From: Sinotaia quadrata | Taxonomy: Eukaryota > Mollusca > Gastropoda > Architaenioglossa > Viviparidae | Length of the DNA: 64,000 bases | Direction of reading: 5' to 3' | Assembly (NCBI GenBank): GCA_028829895.1 | Contig: CM054181.1 | Span: 111,139,360-111,203,359, forward strand | Shown here: one piece after another, positions 47,051 to 59,535 of the stretch | How positions within the stretch are numbered: the first letter of the stretch is position 1 | Layout of the letters: each line of letters starts with the position of its first letter | Position numbers and translations under genes: made by a program | The notes under the pieces: model-generated | Databases searched by the model: none | What the model was told of the DNA's origin: nothing | What the model saw: the letters and a program-made list of their open reading frames with translations, nothing else

Positions 47051-47460
47051 TGTCTCATGTCCCAGTTATCATACTAAAATATGTACTATACATCGTACTA
47101 AAACATGTCCCAGTTATCATACTAAAATATGTACTATACATCGTACTATGTCCCAGTTATCATACTAAAATATGTACTATACATCGTACTAAAATATGTC
47201 CCAGTTATCATACTCAAATATGTACTATATATCGTACTAAAATATGTCCCAGTTATCATACTAAAATCTGTACCATACATCGTACTAAAATATGTCCCAG
47301 TTATCATACTAAAATCTGTACTATACATCGTACTAAAATATGTCCCAGTTATCATACTAAAATATGTACTATACATCGTACTAAAATATGTTCCAGTTAT
47401 CATACTAAAATATGTACTATACATCGTACTAAAATATGTCCCAGTTATCATACTAAAATG
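47050..47460. repeat. Homogenised 48-bp higher-order repeat (two 24-bp subunits)
   Basis: Two diverged 24-bp subunits alternate. One holds CAGTTATCATACTAAAATAT and ends GTAC; the other holds TATACATCGTACTAAAATAT and ends GTCC. About eight dimers are nearly identical. Because 24 and 48 are divisible by three, several frames on both strands stay open for 109-206 codons; these are not accepted as proteins. Confidence 0.95.
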
Positions 47461-47775
47461 TGTTCCAGCTATCATACAAACTATGTCTCAGCTATCGTAC
47501 TAAAATACTTCCAGGCTATCGTACTAAAATATGTACTATACATCATACTAAAATATGTCCCAGTTATCATACTAAAATATGTACTATGCATCGTACTAAA
47601 ATATGTCCCAGTTATCATACTAAAATGTGTTCCAGCTATCATACAAACTATCTCTCAGCTATCGTACTAAAATACTTCCAGGGTATCGTACTTAAAATAT
47701 GTCCTAGCTTTCGTATTAAAATATGTCCCAACAGTCGTAATGAAAACGGGTCCTAGTTAATGTATCAAGAAGACA
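47461..47775. repeat. Right arm of the 24-bp array with a 167-bp internal duplication
   Basis: TGTTCCAGCTATCATACAAA begins at 47461 and again at 47628, each followed by diverged monomers. The 167-bp shift is seven monomers minus one base. Beyond 47690 the units decay. Confidence 0.9.
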
Positions 47776-47979
47776 TCCGGTACTAATACAGAGAGGCTCT
47801 TTGTTACAATGTATTTCTTTTCAAAGCCTTACAATTGTGCACAAGGCAGCCCATATTTCAGGACAAACAGCTGTTTCTGTAGTCGACCAATCACAGACCC
47901 AGAATGTCGTGTTAAATTAGAGACAGCGGGCAATCACTGCTTGAAGAGGTCTTTTAGTGCTCCTAGACTGCTCATTCAA

Positions 47980-48060
47980 TGGAGAGGTACTTGCATTTTG
48001 TAATAGACTTGATTGAGTGGGGAGGTACTTGCATTTTGTAATAGACTTGATTAAGTGGGC
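47980..48060. repeat. Tandem repeat, 38-bp unit, 2 copies
   Basis: GAGGTACTTGCATTTTGTAA begins at 47984 and 48022. Confidence 0.9.
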
Positions 48061-48249
48061 GCCAAAGGTATCCTTTGCTCACGGCACTTCAAACTTTGAC
48101 TGTGATTGAAACTATTATTAATTTTACAACCCATGTCGAATCTCATTAGCTGGACTTGAATGTAGTCATCTTCCTGCCGAGAAGGTAGCGGAACGCCACC
48201 CTTTTGAGTCTCTGGTGCTTAATTTGACCACATCCGCCATTTTCTTGCT

Positions 48250-48420
48250 TCCGCCCTTACCCTCTCTCTCATTCTGTCTTCTTCTCTTTTTGCATCTTAT
48301 TCCATCTCTCACATTTTACTTTCTTCTCTTTCTCTCTCCCTCTCTATGTCCTTGTCTCTCTGTCTCACCTTCTGTAGGTCTGCATGCCTGTCTCTCTTCG
48401 TATCTCTCTCTCATTAGTGG
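48250..48420. repeat. Pyrimidine-rich (CT)-biased stretch
   Basis: CTCTCTCTCATTCTG-type sequence; the plus frame is a Leu/Ser/Phe string. Confidence 0.75.
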
Positions 48421-48711
48421 ACTAAAACTAAAATCCTGTTTGCGAGAATAAATATTTTTTCTTTACATATTCATTCTCTGATAATTTTTATTTATTTTTA
48501 TTTATTTTGGGGTGTTGTGTTTTGTTGTGGCCTTCATGCAAATTTCAATATGCCATTCCCGCAGCAGCATACTGATTAATAAATGCGCTGCTTTGAATAT
48601 TTTGCAGGGAATTAAAAAGAAATATTTTTAGTACTGTAATATAATTTCAAGGGCTAAAATTTCACAGTAAAACTGCTCAATGCAGCTTTGGGTTAGGCGG
48701 GAAAAATTAGT

Positions 48712-49240
48712 GAGTATATTGAGGTGGGCCAGCGCTTACCTCAAGGAAACTGCTGAGTATACAGAGCTAAGCCAGAGCTTCCATTAAGGAAATTGCTGAG
48801 TACACTGATCTAAGCCAGTGCTGCCCTAAAGGAAATTGCTGAGTACACTGAGCTAATCCAGCACTTCCCTCAAGGAAATTGCTGAGTACACCGAATTTGG
48901 CCAGCTCCCCTCAAGGAAATTGCTTAGTATACTGAGATAAGCCTGCGCTTCCCCCCAGAAAATTGCTGAGTACAATTAACATGGGTAGCGCTTCCCTCAA
49001 GGAAATTCCAGAGTACAATGAGTAAACCAGCACTTAACTCAAATTGCTAAGTACACTGAACTTGGCCTGCGCTGTCCTCAAGGAAATTGGCAAGTGCGCT
49101 GAGTTAGTCTACCGCTGTCCTCAAGGAAATTGCTGAGTGTGTTGAGTTAGTCTAGCGCTGTCCTCAAGGAAATTGCTGAGTGCGCTGAGTTAGTCTAGCG
49201 CTGTCCTCAAGGTAATTGTTCAGTATCCTGAGCTAATATC
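48712..49240. repeat. Minisatellite, about 43-bp unit, 12 copies
   Basis: CTCAAGGAAATTGCTGAGTA recurs, followed by CACTGAGCTAAGCCAGCGCT. The last three units (from about 49085) form a sub-variant with GAGTTAGTCTAGCGCTGTC. Confidence 0.93.
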
Positions 49241-50694
49241 GCTTCAGACTGTTCTTGTGCAGTGATATCAAGACCAACACCCGCCCACCCCCTCTGCAGA
49301 GAGAGAAATATATCGACGGTCCACATTAAGAAATATGCCGCCAAAACTCCTCCAACTATGTTCCAGCACAAAACACAAGAAAAAAAAGATTGCTGGAAGT
49401 GACGTCATGAACTTGTGCATGCGAGGTACAGCGAAATGTGCCGCTAGCTTGCAACTGTTCCCTGCTCAAATGGCTTACACAAATAGAAGTGGGACCGAAA
49501 AGAAGAAGTTATCAATCAAGAAGACATAGGGCTCTTTAAATTACTAAAACTTTAAGTTATAATTTGCAAAAGGGAAAAAAATAAAAGACAAAGTGGAAAA
49601 GAAACAGTAAAGGAACATTGAGGAAAATTAACAAGGATTGAAGCGAAATAGCTTTAATTTCTTATTTAACGATTTAAAAGACAAGTCCTGACAGCTATAC
49701 ATCACATGATAAAGACGAAAACCAAATGTTTAGACAGTTTTTTCCAGAAACGTAAATGAGGCCAAAATGGTATTGAATGTAATCACAGTCTTGTCAAGTC
49801 AGCAACAGGGAGAAATGCACAGAAATGTTTTAAATGGACAGGCAAAATGGATTTCACTAAATGCAAAATATCTTCCTCAACTGACAATCAAAAATGGCTT
49901 AGAAGACTGTAAAATGTTTTAGCTAGACAAACAAACTGGACTCGATGACTGGAAAATGTCATCCCTTAACCAGACAGATATAATGGCGATGAATTTGTAA
50001 AGAGTAGTCTATCACTGTCGCCATGAAGCCCAAATGATTATTCATGCTTATAGGTTGCTATAGAAGAATGTTGTTTATTACAGCCAGTTCCAGGCCTAAA
50101 CTATGGCAGATTTGGGAGCCTCTGATGACAACGTCCACCGCACCTATTTGACGCCGAGTTGGTCATAACTGGAAGACAACCGCAACATGATGTCACTACT
50201 GTCAGCAACACTGAGCTGTTGCAGATCTTCATGAGACTCTAGTTAAGTGTGCTCTCTCTAAATGAACTGATCAGTCTAATAGACATTATACGAATAATCG
50301 GGCAGATTGGGATAGAGGAACTCTCAAATTTTCCACGATCAAATTGATGTTTTTTTTTTACTACTATTATTATTTAATTTTACTTTGTCATCTTCACCCA
50401 TATTACATAATGTCGTTATTATCAACTAGAGCTGGTATGGGGACTGAGCCAGAGAAATAATATCATAATCATAACTAATAATAAAGGAGGAGATAACGTT
50501 ACCAGCTTGGGCATGTCAGCTGATTTATTTGTCGGTGTGTCATTGAGTAATAGCCCGAATCTTTAGCATATTCGTGGAAGATAGGACAGGCCATCCAGCT
50601 GTCACTATTATTAGAAGAAAATCGATAACCTAATATTGATATTTGGGGATCTGATATAGTGACAGGGTCATTAAACATACCCGGACACGTGACA
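49241..50694. other. No accepted gene: unique DNA
   Basis: A 64-codon frame with an ATG at 49335 is Lys-rich at both ends and lacks support. A loose 60-bp repeat of AAAATGTNTT words lies at 49840-49990. Confidence 0.5.
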
Positions 50695-50824
50695 ACTTAA
50701 ATGAATCAGTGATTCAATGACAAGTGGGCTGGATGTCAATGTAAACTGTGAATAGCTTGGCAGGCCAGACAAAAAACCTTCACGGGCCAGATTTGGCCCG
50801 CAGGCCAGAGTTTACCTGCCCCTG
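50695..50824 (-). mobile_element. hAT-like element fragment, same family as 45119-45392
   Basis: Read on the minus strand from 50824, it starts CAGGGGCAGGTAAACT and continues with a CTGGCC / GGCCCG block, GTCTGGC, TTTACATTG and then CATTGAATCACTGATTCATT. That last block is identical to the copy at 45.2 kb. Similarity fades after about 130 bp and I cannot find the second terminus further left, so the copy is truncated or too diverged. Confidence 0.65.
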
Positions 50825-50834
50825 ACTTAACTGA

Positions 50835-51170
50835 ACAGACACAATGACTTTGATGTCAAGAAAATTGTCTTAAATGGAAAAATACAATGACTTTGATGAG
50901 TGAAAGCTGTGTTAACTGTACAGATACTATCATTTCGTTGACTAAAAAACTGCCTTGCTTGAAGAAACACAGTGTCTTCATTGACTAAAAAACTGCCTTG
51001 CTTGAAGAAACACAGTGTCTTCATTGACTAAAAAACTGTCTTACTTGAATAAACACAGTGTCTTTGTTGACAAGAAAACTGTCTTACTTGACTAGAACAC
51101 TGTCTTACTTGATCAAACACAGTGTCTTTGATGACTAGAAACTGTCTTAAATGAACAGACACAAATGACT
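50835..51170. repeat. Minisatellite, about 42-bp unit, 6-7 copies
   Basis: ACTAAAAAACTGCCTTGCTT and GAAACACAGTGTCTTCATTG recur. Two central copies (50940-51025) are identical; the outer ones drift. It starts about ten bases beyond the hAT-like fragment. Confidence 0.92.
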
Positions 51171-51582
51171 ATCACAACAAGCAAAAAGGAGAGATTAGGC
51201 ATCATTGGCAGATCAAATCACGTGACTTCACTCATCAGCGTTTTCAGTTCAGTTAGTGAGGAACGCTGCGCTTACTTCAAGATCGAAAGTTGGTGACAAA
51301 CTTGCCCGTGCACCGCCCTTTCAAGTGGTCATCGCGCGCGACTCATTCCACAAAGCAGTAATTATAATTAAGTAATTTACAGAAATCACTGCTATCAATT
51401 AGGTACAAAAATTATGTGTCCTCCCCTCCCTGTTCCCCCCTTGTGCATACAGTAATTGTCAACACCCAACTGTTTGGTCACGGGTCCATTGGGATACAGT
51501 TGCTGCAGTCCTTGTTCTGCGCTCGGTGATGCGTACAAAGCAGGTGCGATTTACATGTATGTTCGGGATTGATCGAACGCAG

Positions 51583-52035
51583 AGAGAGGGAGAGAGAGGA
51601 AGAGAGAGGGAGAGAGGGAGAGAGAGGAAGAGAGAGGGAGAGAGGGAGAGAGAGGAAGAGAGAGGGAGAGAGAGGAAGAGAGAGGGGAAGGAAGAGAGAG
51701 GGAGAGAGGGAGGAAGAAAGGAAGAGAGAGGGAGAGAGAGGGATGGAGAGGAAGAGAGAGAGAGAGGAAGGAAGAGAGAGGGAGAGGGAGGAAGAGAGAG
51801 GGAGAGAGAGGAAGAGAGAGGGAGAGAGAGGAAGAGAGAGAGGAAGAGAGAGGGGAAGGAAGAGAGAGGGAGAGAGGGAGAGGGAGGAAGAGAGAGGGAG
51901 AGAGGGAGAGAGAGGGATGGAGAGGAAGAGAGAGGGAGAGAGAGAGGAAGGAAGAGAGAGGGAGAGGGAGGAAGAGAGAGGGAGAGAGAGGAAGAGAGAG
52001 GGAGAGAGAGGAAGAGAGAGAGAGGGAGAGTATAC
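51583..52035. repeat. Complex (GA/GGGA)n purine tract, about 450 bp
   Basis: Composed of GAAGAGAGAGGGAGAGAG blocks with GGAAGGAAGAGAG and GGGATGGAGAG markers. The marker order repeats at about 51680-51830 and 51850-52010, showing an internal segmental duplication. One strand is pure purine except for a few T, so triplex formation is possible. Open frames on both strands are artefacts of composition. Confidence 0.96.
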
Positions 52036-52520
52036 ATGCATTCGCTCTCTGAGCCATTCCTTCGAATGACCATGTCTAGGAACAGATCCGTCGGCTATCC
52101 CACTGGCTTGAACATTCTAGAAAGAGAAATTATATATTGCTTGTCTTCGTGTTGTGAACTTTGAGCCTGGGATGGAATATTTTCATATGGTCTATAGTCA
52201 ATGTGTGTCATGACCAATGTATAAAATTGCTAAAGGTATTAAGAACCTGAATATGATATTTTAAGCAATTCATGTACTACTACTTCTATGCTGGCTATTG
52301 GAGATTTGTGATTCTTTGAAAGTTTTTTTTTGCTGGGTTCAGAATTTTTTTCTAAGTTGTGCGTTATTGCTATGACTTCCAGTGCACTCGCCAAAATATT
52401 TGATGACGTAAGTTATTATTTGATAGTGTGTGATAATTTAAATTGAAAGCGAATTTCATTTTATTGAATAAGAAGGCATGTGGTGCTGAATGTTGCGCTT
52501 CTGTAGCTCTGCCATGATGT

Positions 52521-52740
52521 AGTATACGGTTTGTTTGGGTACAGTATTTCAGTCTAGATACAGCTTGTTTGGGTACAGTATTTCAGTCTAGATACAGCTT
52601 GTTTGGGTACAGTATTCCAGTCTAGATACAGCTTGTTTGGGTACAGTATTTCAGTCTAGATAGAGAATGATTGGATACAGTATTTTGAGCATAGATACAG
52701 CTTGTTTGGGTGCAGTATGTGAGTATGAATACTTTTTCTT
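52521..52740. repeat. Minisatellite, 34-bp unit, 6 copies
   Basis: TTTGGGTACAGTATTTCAGT recurs with CTAGATACAGCTTG. The fourth to sixth units diverge. Confidence 0.93.
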
Positions 52741-54204
52741 TAAATGCAGTATGGTTTTTCGACTGACAGTGAGTTAAATCTATGATATGTTAAAATCGCT
52801 TAGTATAATAATATGTAGAATGTTAAACATTCCTATTCTTCCCATGACCTTATACATATTTTAGTCATTAGTTGCTTATTGAATGTGTGGCAGAGTAAAT
52901 TTGCCCTATCCCTATTTCTAAACTTCTAAACAGAAGTAGTCAAATTGTCGAAGTGACCTGACCTTGAGCACTCCTAATGACGATATTTTTGGAAGTGTCT
53001 GACTTGGAGTAAACACTTCAGTTGAGATTATACCAGAAATTGCTGATACAATACAAACCAGTTCCAACTGGATGAGTGGGTTTTATCATCCAATGCTTAA
53101 GATTTATGAGAACGAGGCCAGCCAGTGGCCTGGGATCAAAAAGTTTACCTGCTGAGAAAATTCTATTGTCTGATCACTTGAATTTGGTATGGCAAGAAAT
53201 CCAGTCATGAAAAGTAGCCATTAGCATAATGGTGAATTAACTGACTGTTTGAGAGAGAATGAACTTAAATATAGATTAAAGACAGATGTGTCTTCTCCTT
53301 TAGTAAGAAGTTTTCCACCTATGGAATATTGTGTGGCGGTGATTGTTTGCCTTTAATGTTGTGGAAGAAAAAACCTTTACAGTGCCTGCATAACTGTCAA
53401 GTGAGGGAGTCTGCTGAAGAATTATTAATAACATAAATTAAGATTCTCATCCCTTGTAATTAGTTATAGACGATGAATTAATTAATAATAATCATAACCA
53501 TTAACTAGGTGGCGTTGGCGTCACGAAACATATTTTTATAAACACGTAGACGTTGATCATTTACGACATAACCTGTAATCGGACTAGAATAAGATTGTCA
53601 ATGCATTTATACTATGATAATTCCATCTAAATTAAATTTTACTTAATTTTAGAAAAGCATTATTCACGATGCCAGTGATATAAAGAATAACTCTGAGAGT
53701 GCAGAAAGAGAGAAAAATATTATCACACTAAGGAGGGATTCATTTCTCCCAGGGTTTCTAGTATCTTCCAGCCTAGGGTATTTTGTTCTTGGAATCTGGA
53801 ATCTGGTTTTGAAAAGAGAGGTTTCCAGCTTAGGATTCCCATCCAGAATTGAAAGGGAGAGAATCGAATGTGCACATGAGTCAGAGGGACCAACTATATA
53901 GACACCAGACCGGAAGCAGAACTCGAGGAGTCCACACACACAGCACTGGGCGTGGTGTCTTCCTGAGGCCCTGTACTTTCTTTGACAGAGTGTGACAGTT
54001 CGGTGACATGTTCTCAAAATCATTCCACCAACCGCTGGAAAAACCGCTGCCAGAAAATTTGCTTTTTACGAGTCTCTAATTGTGGCGTCACTGAGACGTC
54101 ACTTGTAGCACCTGCTCCTTGTCCGATACCATATATGTGGCTTCATCCAGTGATAGGGGCATTGTCAGTAAACTCCCCCGTTCACCTTACTTTGTTTGTA
54201 ACTC
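52741..54204. other. No gene seen
   Basis: Unique sequence. The minus-strand frame of 119 codons (53664-54023) has an unremarkable composition and no splice or start support. Confidence 0.5.
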
Positions 54205-54345
54205 TAAAATATTTCTGTATCAACATATCTTGTCTACTTTCTTGTAGATTGTAAATCTAAAATATTCACATATCACTGCGTCTTATCTTGTCTACTTTCT
54301 TGTCGTTTATAAATCTAAAATATTCATATATTAATGCGTCCTCTC
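54205..54345. repeat. Tandem repeat, about 60-bp unit, 2 copies
   Basis: ATCTTGTCTACTTTCTTGT with TAAATCTAAAATATTCA recurs, with a third partial copy on the left. Confidence 0.85.
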
Positions 54346-54482
54346 GACGTTTATGGTGAAGAAACTTCATCTATGAAATGAAGTCTGTTAGAATAATCTA
54401 AAATATTATGACAAAGCACTTTTGTACATGTCGTCGTTCCAATGTTGAGTAGGGAAACTGCGACACGCGGCAACTTGGGGAA

Positions 54483-54483
<1 letters not shown>

Positions 54484-54519
<36 letters not shown>

Positions 54520-54557
54520 AAGAGAGAGAGTGAATCAGTGAGTGTATGAGAGTGATC

Positions 54558-54606
<49 letters not shown>

Positions 54607-54732
54607 TGAATGCGAGTGTGTGTGAGCGTGTGTGAGTGAGTGTGCGTGCGAGTGTGTGTTTGAGAGTGTGTGAGTGAGTGTATGAGAGAAAGTGTGTGCG
54701 CGCGCGTGTGTATGTGTGATTGAGAGAGAGAG
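54484..54732. repeat. Compound (GT)n-(GA)n region
   Basis: Alternating GT and GA tracts, twice switching from GTGTGTG directly into AGAGAGAG, followed by degenerate GTGTGAGTGAG and a CGCGCGCG-containing patch near 54697. Confidence 0.93.
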
Positions 54733-54735
54733 ATT

Positions 54736-57490
54736 ACTGAAGCCAAAAGTAAGTCATTTGAAAGAGAAACTCAAACAATAGAGAGCAAAAAACCGAATCT
54801 AGCTAAACAAGAACCCCCGACAATAAATTGCAGATATCTACAGACAGAAAGATCCGGAAAAGGTATATATATATAAAAAAATATGTAATACAAAAGCACG
54901 TAAACGTTTCATCGAATAAGAATATAACCTTAAGGCAATAAATTTCAGCGTAAATAACTCTCAAAGCCGTTTGAAAGAAATTCTTTCACGAGCGCTAAGA
55001 AGCTATTCTCAGAAGAGATGATCTGTTTGTACAGTTCCTAGAGGACATAATGGCACGTTAATTATAACCGCTTAACCTCAATAAAGTAGAAAGAGAAGAG
55101 CTGATTGGTCGTATCCGAGAGTACATGATGACGCATTAATTATAATTTGCTATCACAGAGACGAGAAGAAAGTCAAAGACTTTCCTGGCAGGCAGCTGCT
55201 TAAACAGCCGATCCGAGTTAAAGAAGACGGGAACTTCACGTGCCATAAAACTCTTAAATCAAACAAACGGGGGAGGGGAAGAGAGAAGAGGGGTGGCGGA
55301 TGTACCACGTGTCTTTCTTAGCGATCTTTTGAGGTCCTAACCACTCAAGGTCATCATGTCTCAGTGATGCGAGTCGACCAAAGCAACAAAGCGGCTCTCA
55401 AATGCATTTCTCTTACACGTGTAGTTCATTCCTGACGTCAGTTGCTTTGGGGCATTATGTTTTGTGCCGTTAGCTAGCTGAAAAAATGAACGTTTATGTA
55501 GTTATAGGTTATCTTAGTTACGACACCCTAATCACACTGCTCCCCCCTCCCTCATGACTCCAATGGCATTCTAGCTTGATTTTTTTTAAGTGTGTCCATT
55601 ATATGTCACGCTACTTTGAAACTTGTGTCGTGTGTCCGTGTGTTCGTGTATCTACAATACTTCTTCTGGCGATGTATGCACAGAAAGAGGCAAGTGGTGT
55701 GGTCGTCTTAAGGATTGGTGGTAAAGACAACTCTAGATCACCAGCCATTGTGGGTTATTATAACATTTTACACTCGCAACTTTGAACATTGTTTCAACTA
55801 GTGAGCATTAAAAGTTAGTGTGCATGTGACATCTTGTCGACCAATGGGCTTTCAGGTAATACATGTACGTGTGTCTGTTACTTTATATGTGAGGTAGACT
55901 GCTACACATTCTGTTACAAAGAGAAGTCTGGCAATTTACAATTGTGTAAATTTTAAATATATTACTTTAATAAAAGATATGGACACGAACTATATACAAA
56001 CCGGTAAATTAACAATTATCAAGATACATCGTATTTAAGTACTCTTAATACACCATCGGTAATCCGGTCAATAAATTATCGTGAAGTGTTAACAATAATT
56101 CATAAGGCATAGGGTAAATATTCTGATCAAATAGATATCCGGACAATTTTTTTTTTAAAGAAAACAAGCATGTCTATATTTATCTTAGAAGAGAACTCAG
56201 ACATTTTAACCTTGTGAAAATGTATAAACGTTATTTATACATCATCGCTACATATTCCATTTAAACGGGTACCCTAACAATGTAACTGTTAAAAGCATTT
56301 TGATTTTTTAAAATCGCACACACTTTTTTTAGGGGCGGGTAACTCAACTATTAACGTGATATATCACTTTTAAGCATGTCTGATGAAACACTGGTGTAAA
56401 TTTAACGATTAATGCGCAACGGGGGTGGGAGGAGGGGAATATACGAAGGCAGACAGTACGTTATTTATGACAAGTGTGACAAGAACCATATGTTTTCATC
56501 TAACTTTTCAAAAGTTGGAAGAGGAACACTCCTGCACTAATAAAGCCTAGATCTCTTGGTCACCCACCCAGGCACCCACCATTAACGTTAGGCCAATCTA
56601 TAATTTATCAGTTCCATTGCATATTGCTGTGAGTTTTCTACGAGTTACGAGTCTGCACTGCTCTGTAGTGCATCGTGTTCGTGAACATTTATTTCTTTAT
56701 AAGATGTTCGTAAGATGCCCCGTGCTTGTAAATGTGAGGAGAATCGGGCCATCTCGCCCATAATTTTTAATATGTTGTTATTAAGCTGCATCCTTGTGAT
56801 ACGTATACATTGTCTGCTCAGCAACGAAAATCAATCAATCACTCGCTGCCACTGATATATACCTGCAATGAAACTCTAATGCGTTCGTTCTTCATCCTGT
56901 AATAAAAGACCTGTTTCCATGGCTACAGTTTTTAATGGAGCTTTATGGTGCTGCTGGCTTGCTGTCCTTTCTCTTCTTCACTCGACGGCATTCTTCTGAC
57001 TTTTTGTGTGCGCGACTTTTTTTTCTCTTTCGTTGTAATTTTTCTCTATTTAATAATGATGCGATCCTGTAAAATGAGGGTCTATTTCGAGTGTCAGTAA
57101 TTATTTTGCAAGTACTGGCAGTTTTCAAATTGCTGTTGCTTTAATAAAATCCGTTTGCACTTCCTCTTATTATCGCTGCTGGGTTTTCTTTCCTCTAACT
57201 GAAGCATCTTTGGAATAAAGCTAGCTATATTTGTCCTCTTAATTCTCATCTCATCGTGCGTACGAGAAAAACAGGAAGTGGGTGCTTGCGCATGCGTGTG
57301 ATGCTTGAGGGTATCTATATGTGTGTGTGTATGTACATATACAGACATACAAAACCTTCCAATGGATGGATGGATAGTTCACATTTCTGTTTACAGTGAA
57401 AACTCGGGTAGAAAAAAATGACAGATATAAAAATATCCACAGAATATTACCAGAATTGGTGGCTATACAAATAGCAAATGTTCTAACGAT
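54736..57490. other. No accepted gene: unique AT-rich DNA
   Basis: Short frames only (for example 55576-55785, without ATG at its head). An AT run lies at about 54860-54872, and several CACGTG or TGACGTCA-like words near 55240-55440. Nothing certain. Confidence 0.5.
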
Positions 57491-57625
57491 CAAATCAAGA
57501 TATAATCAGTTAGTCAACAGAACAAACAACCCTTTAATTGTCAAATCATGATATAATCAGTTAGTCAACAGATCAAACAATCCTTAAATTGTCAAATCAA
57601 GATATAATCATTTAGTCAACACATT
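57491..57625. repeat. Tandem repeat, 51-bp unit, 2.6 copies
   Basis: CAAATCAAGATATAATCA begins at 57491, 57542 and 57593. Confidence 0.92.
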
Positions 57626-58333
57626 AGTCAACCAATGGATCTCTCCAAAAAGAACTTTTAGAAACACTCAACGAATTCACCAGTGCACTGCAGTTCCTCA
57701 GTTATAGTCTTTGGTTTCAAACACCACCCCCACCTCCTCAGAACAAACGACTTGCACTCGTTCTTTTAGTTTACGTTTTCATTCAATCCTGCAAATAATC
57801 TTCTCCTATTGATAATTGCACAATACAACTATTTGTTTGCACTATATATTTTTTTAAATGTATGTTGCAGTAAAAGCAGTCAGTCAAATGAACTGTAAAA
57901 TACTCGTTAAGTCCGTTTCTATAGTCATAAACCCACTGGCTCGCATATAACAACTCTTCCTAAATTAAGTATTGTCTCCCCTTGAAAGAGTGGAAAGAAA
58001 GACTATGTTCAAGCACTTTTCACGTTTCCCCCCCCCCCCTTCTTTGTCTCCTCTCTCTCCCTCTCTTTTAGTCTTAAACGGGTCGATAGTCCAGTCTGCT
58101 GCACTCTAGCACAAAACTAATTCCCTCTGCACCTGTCTGTTCCCTTCGCGACCCGGATGTCAATCACGTGACACAGAGTACTGCATTGAATCTACTTCAC
58201 TAGCTACTTGCTGTTTCTTCTCATCAGTATTATGGAGTGAGTGTGGCGGTTGCTCGGTTGGGAGAAACTGACGGGCTGAAGTTTTACAATTTCCAGGTTT
58301 ACTATATAGTTCAAGTCTTCAGTAAAGGAAATG

Positions 58334-58336
<3 letters not shown>

Positions 58337-58404
<68 letters not shown>

Positions 58405-58418
58405 ACACACACACACAA
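58337..58418. repeat. (CA)n microsatellite
   Basis: About 82 bases of CA with one CATA interruption near 58400. Confidence 0.97.
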
Positions 58419-58639
58419 CGTCAACCCTACCTCCCATACGATTGAATGTAATTTGATGGATACAGCTTAACAAACGCTCACCCCCACTCTCTCTCTAAAT
58501 TATGTACCTACAATGAATGTATTCCAGTGTGTTCTTCATTCTTGTAATAACGATCTTTGTAGAGACATTTAGAGTGCACGCGTACTAACAAATTAGTTAT
58601 TTTAATGGGTGTGATAGCTTCGATAATGTAGTTCTATTG

Positions 58640-58765
58640 CAGATCTATTATTTCACTTATCTAATAGTAAGACCTATTATTTCACTTAGCTAATAGTAAT
58701 GTTGCAGGTGCGTGAGGGTGTGCGTGCGTGCGTGTGTGCGTGTGCGTGTGTGTGTGCAAACGAAG
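58640..58765. repeat. 30-bp duplication followed by GT-rich tract
   Basis: TATTATTTCACTTATCTAATAG and TATTATTTCACTTAGCTAAT are in tandem; GTGCGTGCGTGTGTG follows at 58710-58755. Confidence 0.82.
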
Positions 58766-59009
58766 TAAATTAACTGGACAGTGTATTTCTGATTAGTGTA
58801 TCAAGGATAAATGATTTAATATCTAAGTGGAATCAGTAAGTCACGGGATTTAGAAAACTGAAAATAGTTCAACGAATTCATTGCCTGTAAAGGTATAAAT
58901 GAAATTAAAATTAATATATAGATAAACTTATTTTCGTTACTTTTCTTTGTCTCATGTATAAAACTCGAATACGAAACCCAGCCATGACTCATACCAAAAC
59001 TGTAATGTA

Positions 59010-59330
59010 ATAGGGACACTAATATTATTGATGCATGTGGTTAGGCTCAGGTTAAAATTAAAATTAAACCACACCCTAATCACGTACTTCAACAATATTA
59101 GTGTTGATGCTCCTAACCAACACTTCAATAATATAAATTTAATGGCGCTAACCATAACACTCAATGATAATGGTAATGACTCTAACTAACCATGCCTCAA
59201 ATAATATTAATGATAAGGACCCTAATCATATACCTCAGTAATATTAATGTTAAAGACCCTAATCATATACCTCAATAATATTAGTGTTAATGACTATATA
59301 ACTCAGTAATAATAATGTTGCATTCAATAT
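59010..59330. repeat. Minisatellite, about 37-bp unit, 7-8 copies
   Basis: AATATTAATGTTAAAGACCC and CTAATCATATACCTCAATA recur; left units are more diverged. Confidence 0.88.
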
Positions 59331-59457
59331 CTTAAAATTAATCGTTCCTAAGTCTTTCTAACCAATGCGAGTGCGCAAGCGCAGACAAACTGTGCATCTT
59401 TGTTCAAGTTTACGACAGAATGTGATGTATTTCTTAAACTGCAAGCGGCCAGAAGGA

Positions 59458-59469
59458 CGCGCGCGCGCA

Positions 59470-59532
<63 letters not shown>

Positions 59533-59535
59533 GTG
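59458..59535. repeat. (CG)n-(GT)n compound tract
   Basis: CGCGCGCGC at 59459-59468 followed by a pure GT run of about 58 bases, then GTAGGTGTAGGTGTG. Alternating purine-pyrimidine over about 70 bp makes this the best Z-DNA candidate here. Confidence 0.95.

Noticed and set aside
47050..47756. Open frames of 98-206 codons on both strands
   Set aside because: They are translations of a 24/48-bp repeat, open in several frames because the period is a multiple of three.
51459..52164. Arg-Glu and Ser-Leu-Pro frames of 166-212 codons
   Set aside because: They exist only because the GA/GGGA tract lacks stops on both strands.
53664..54023. 119-codon minus frame
   Set aside because: Length is within chance for the window and no domain or signal is visible.
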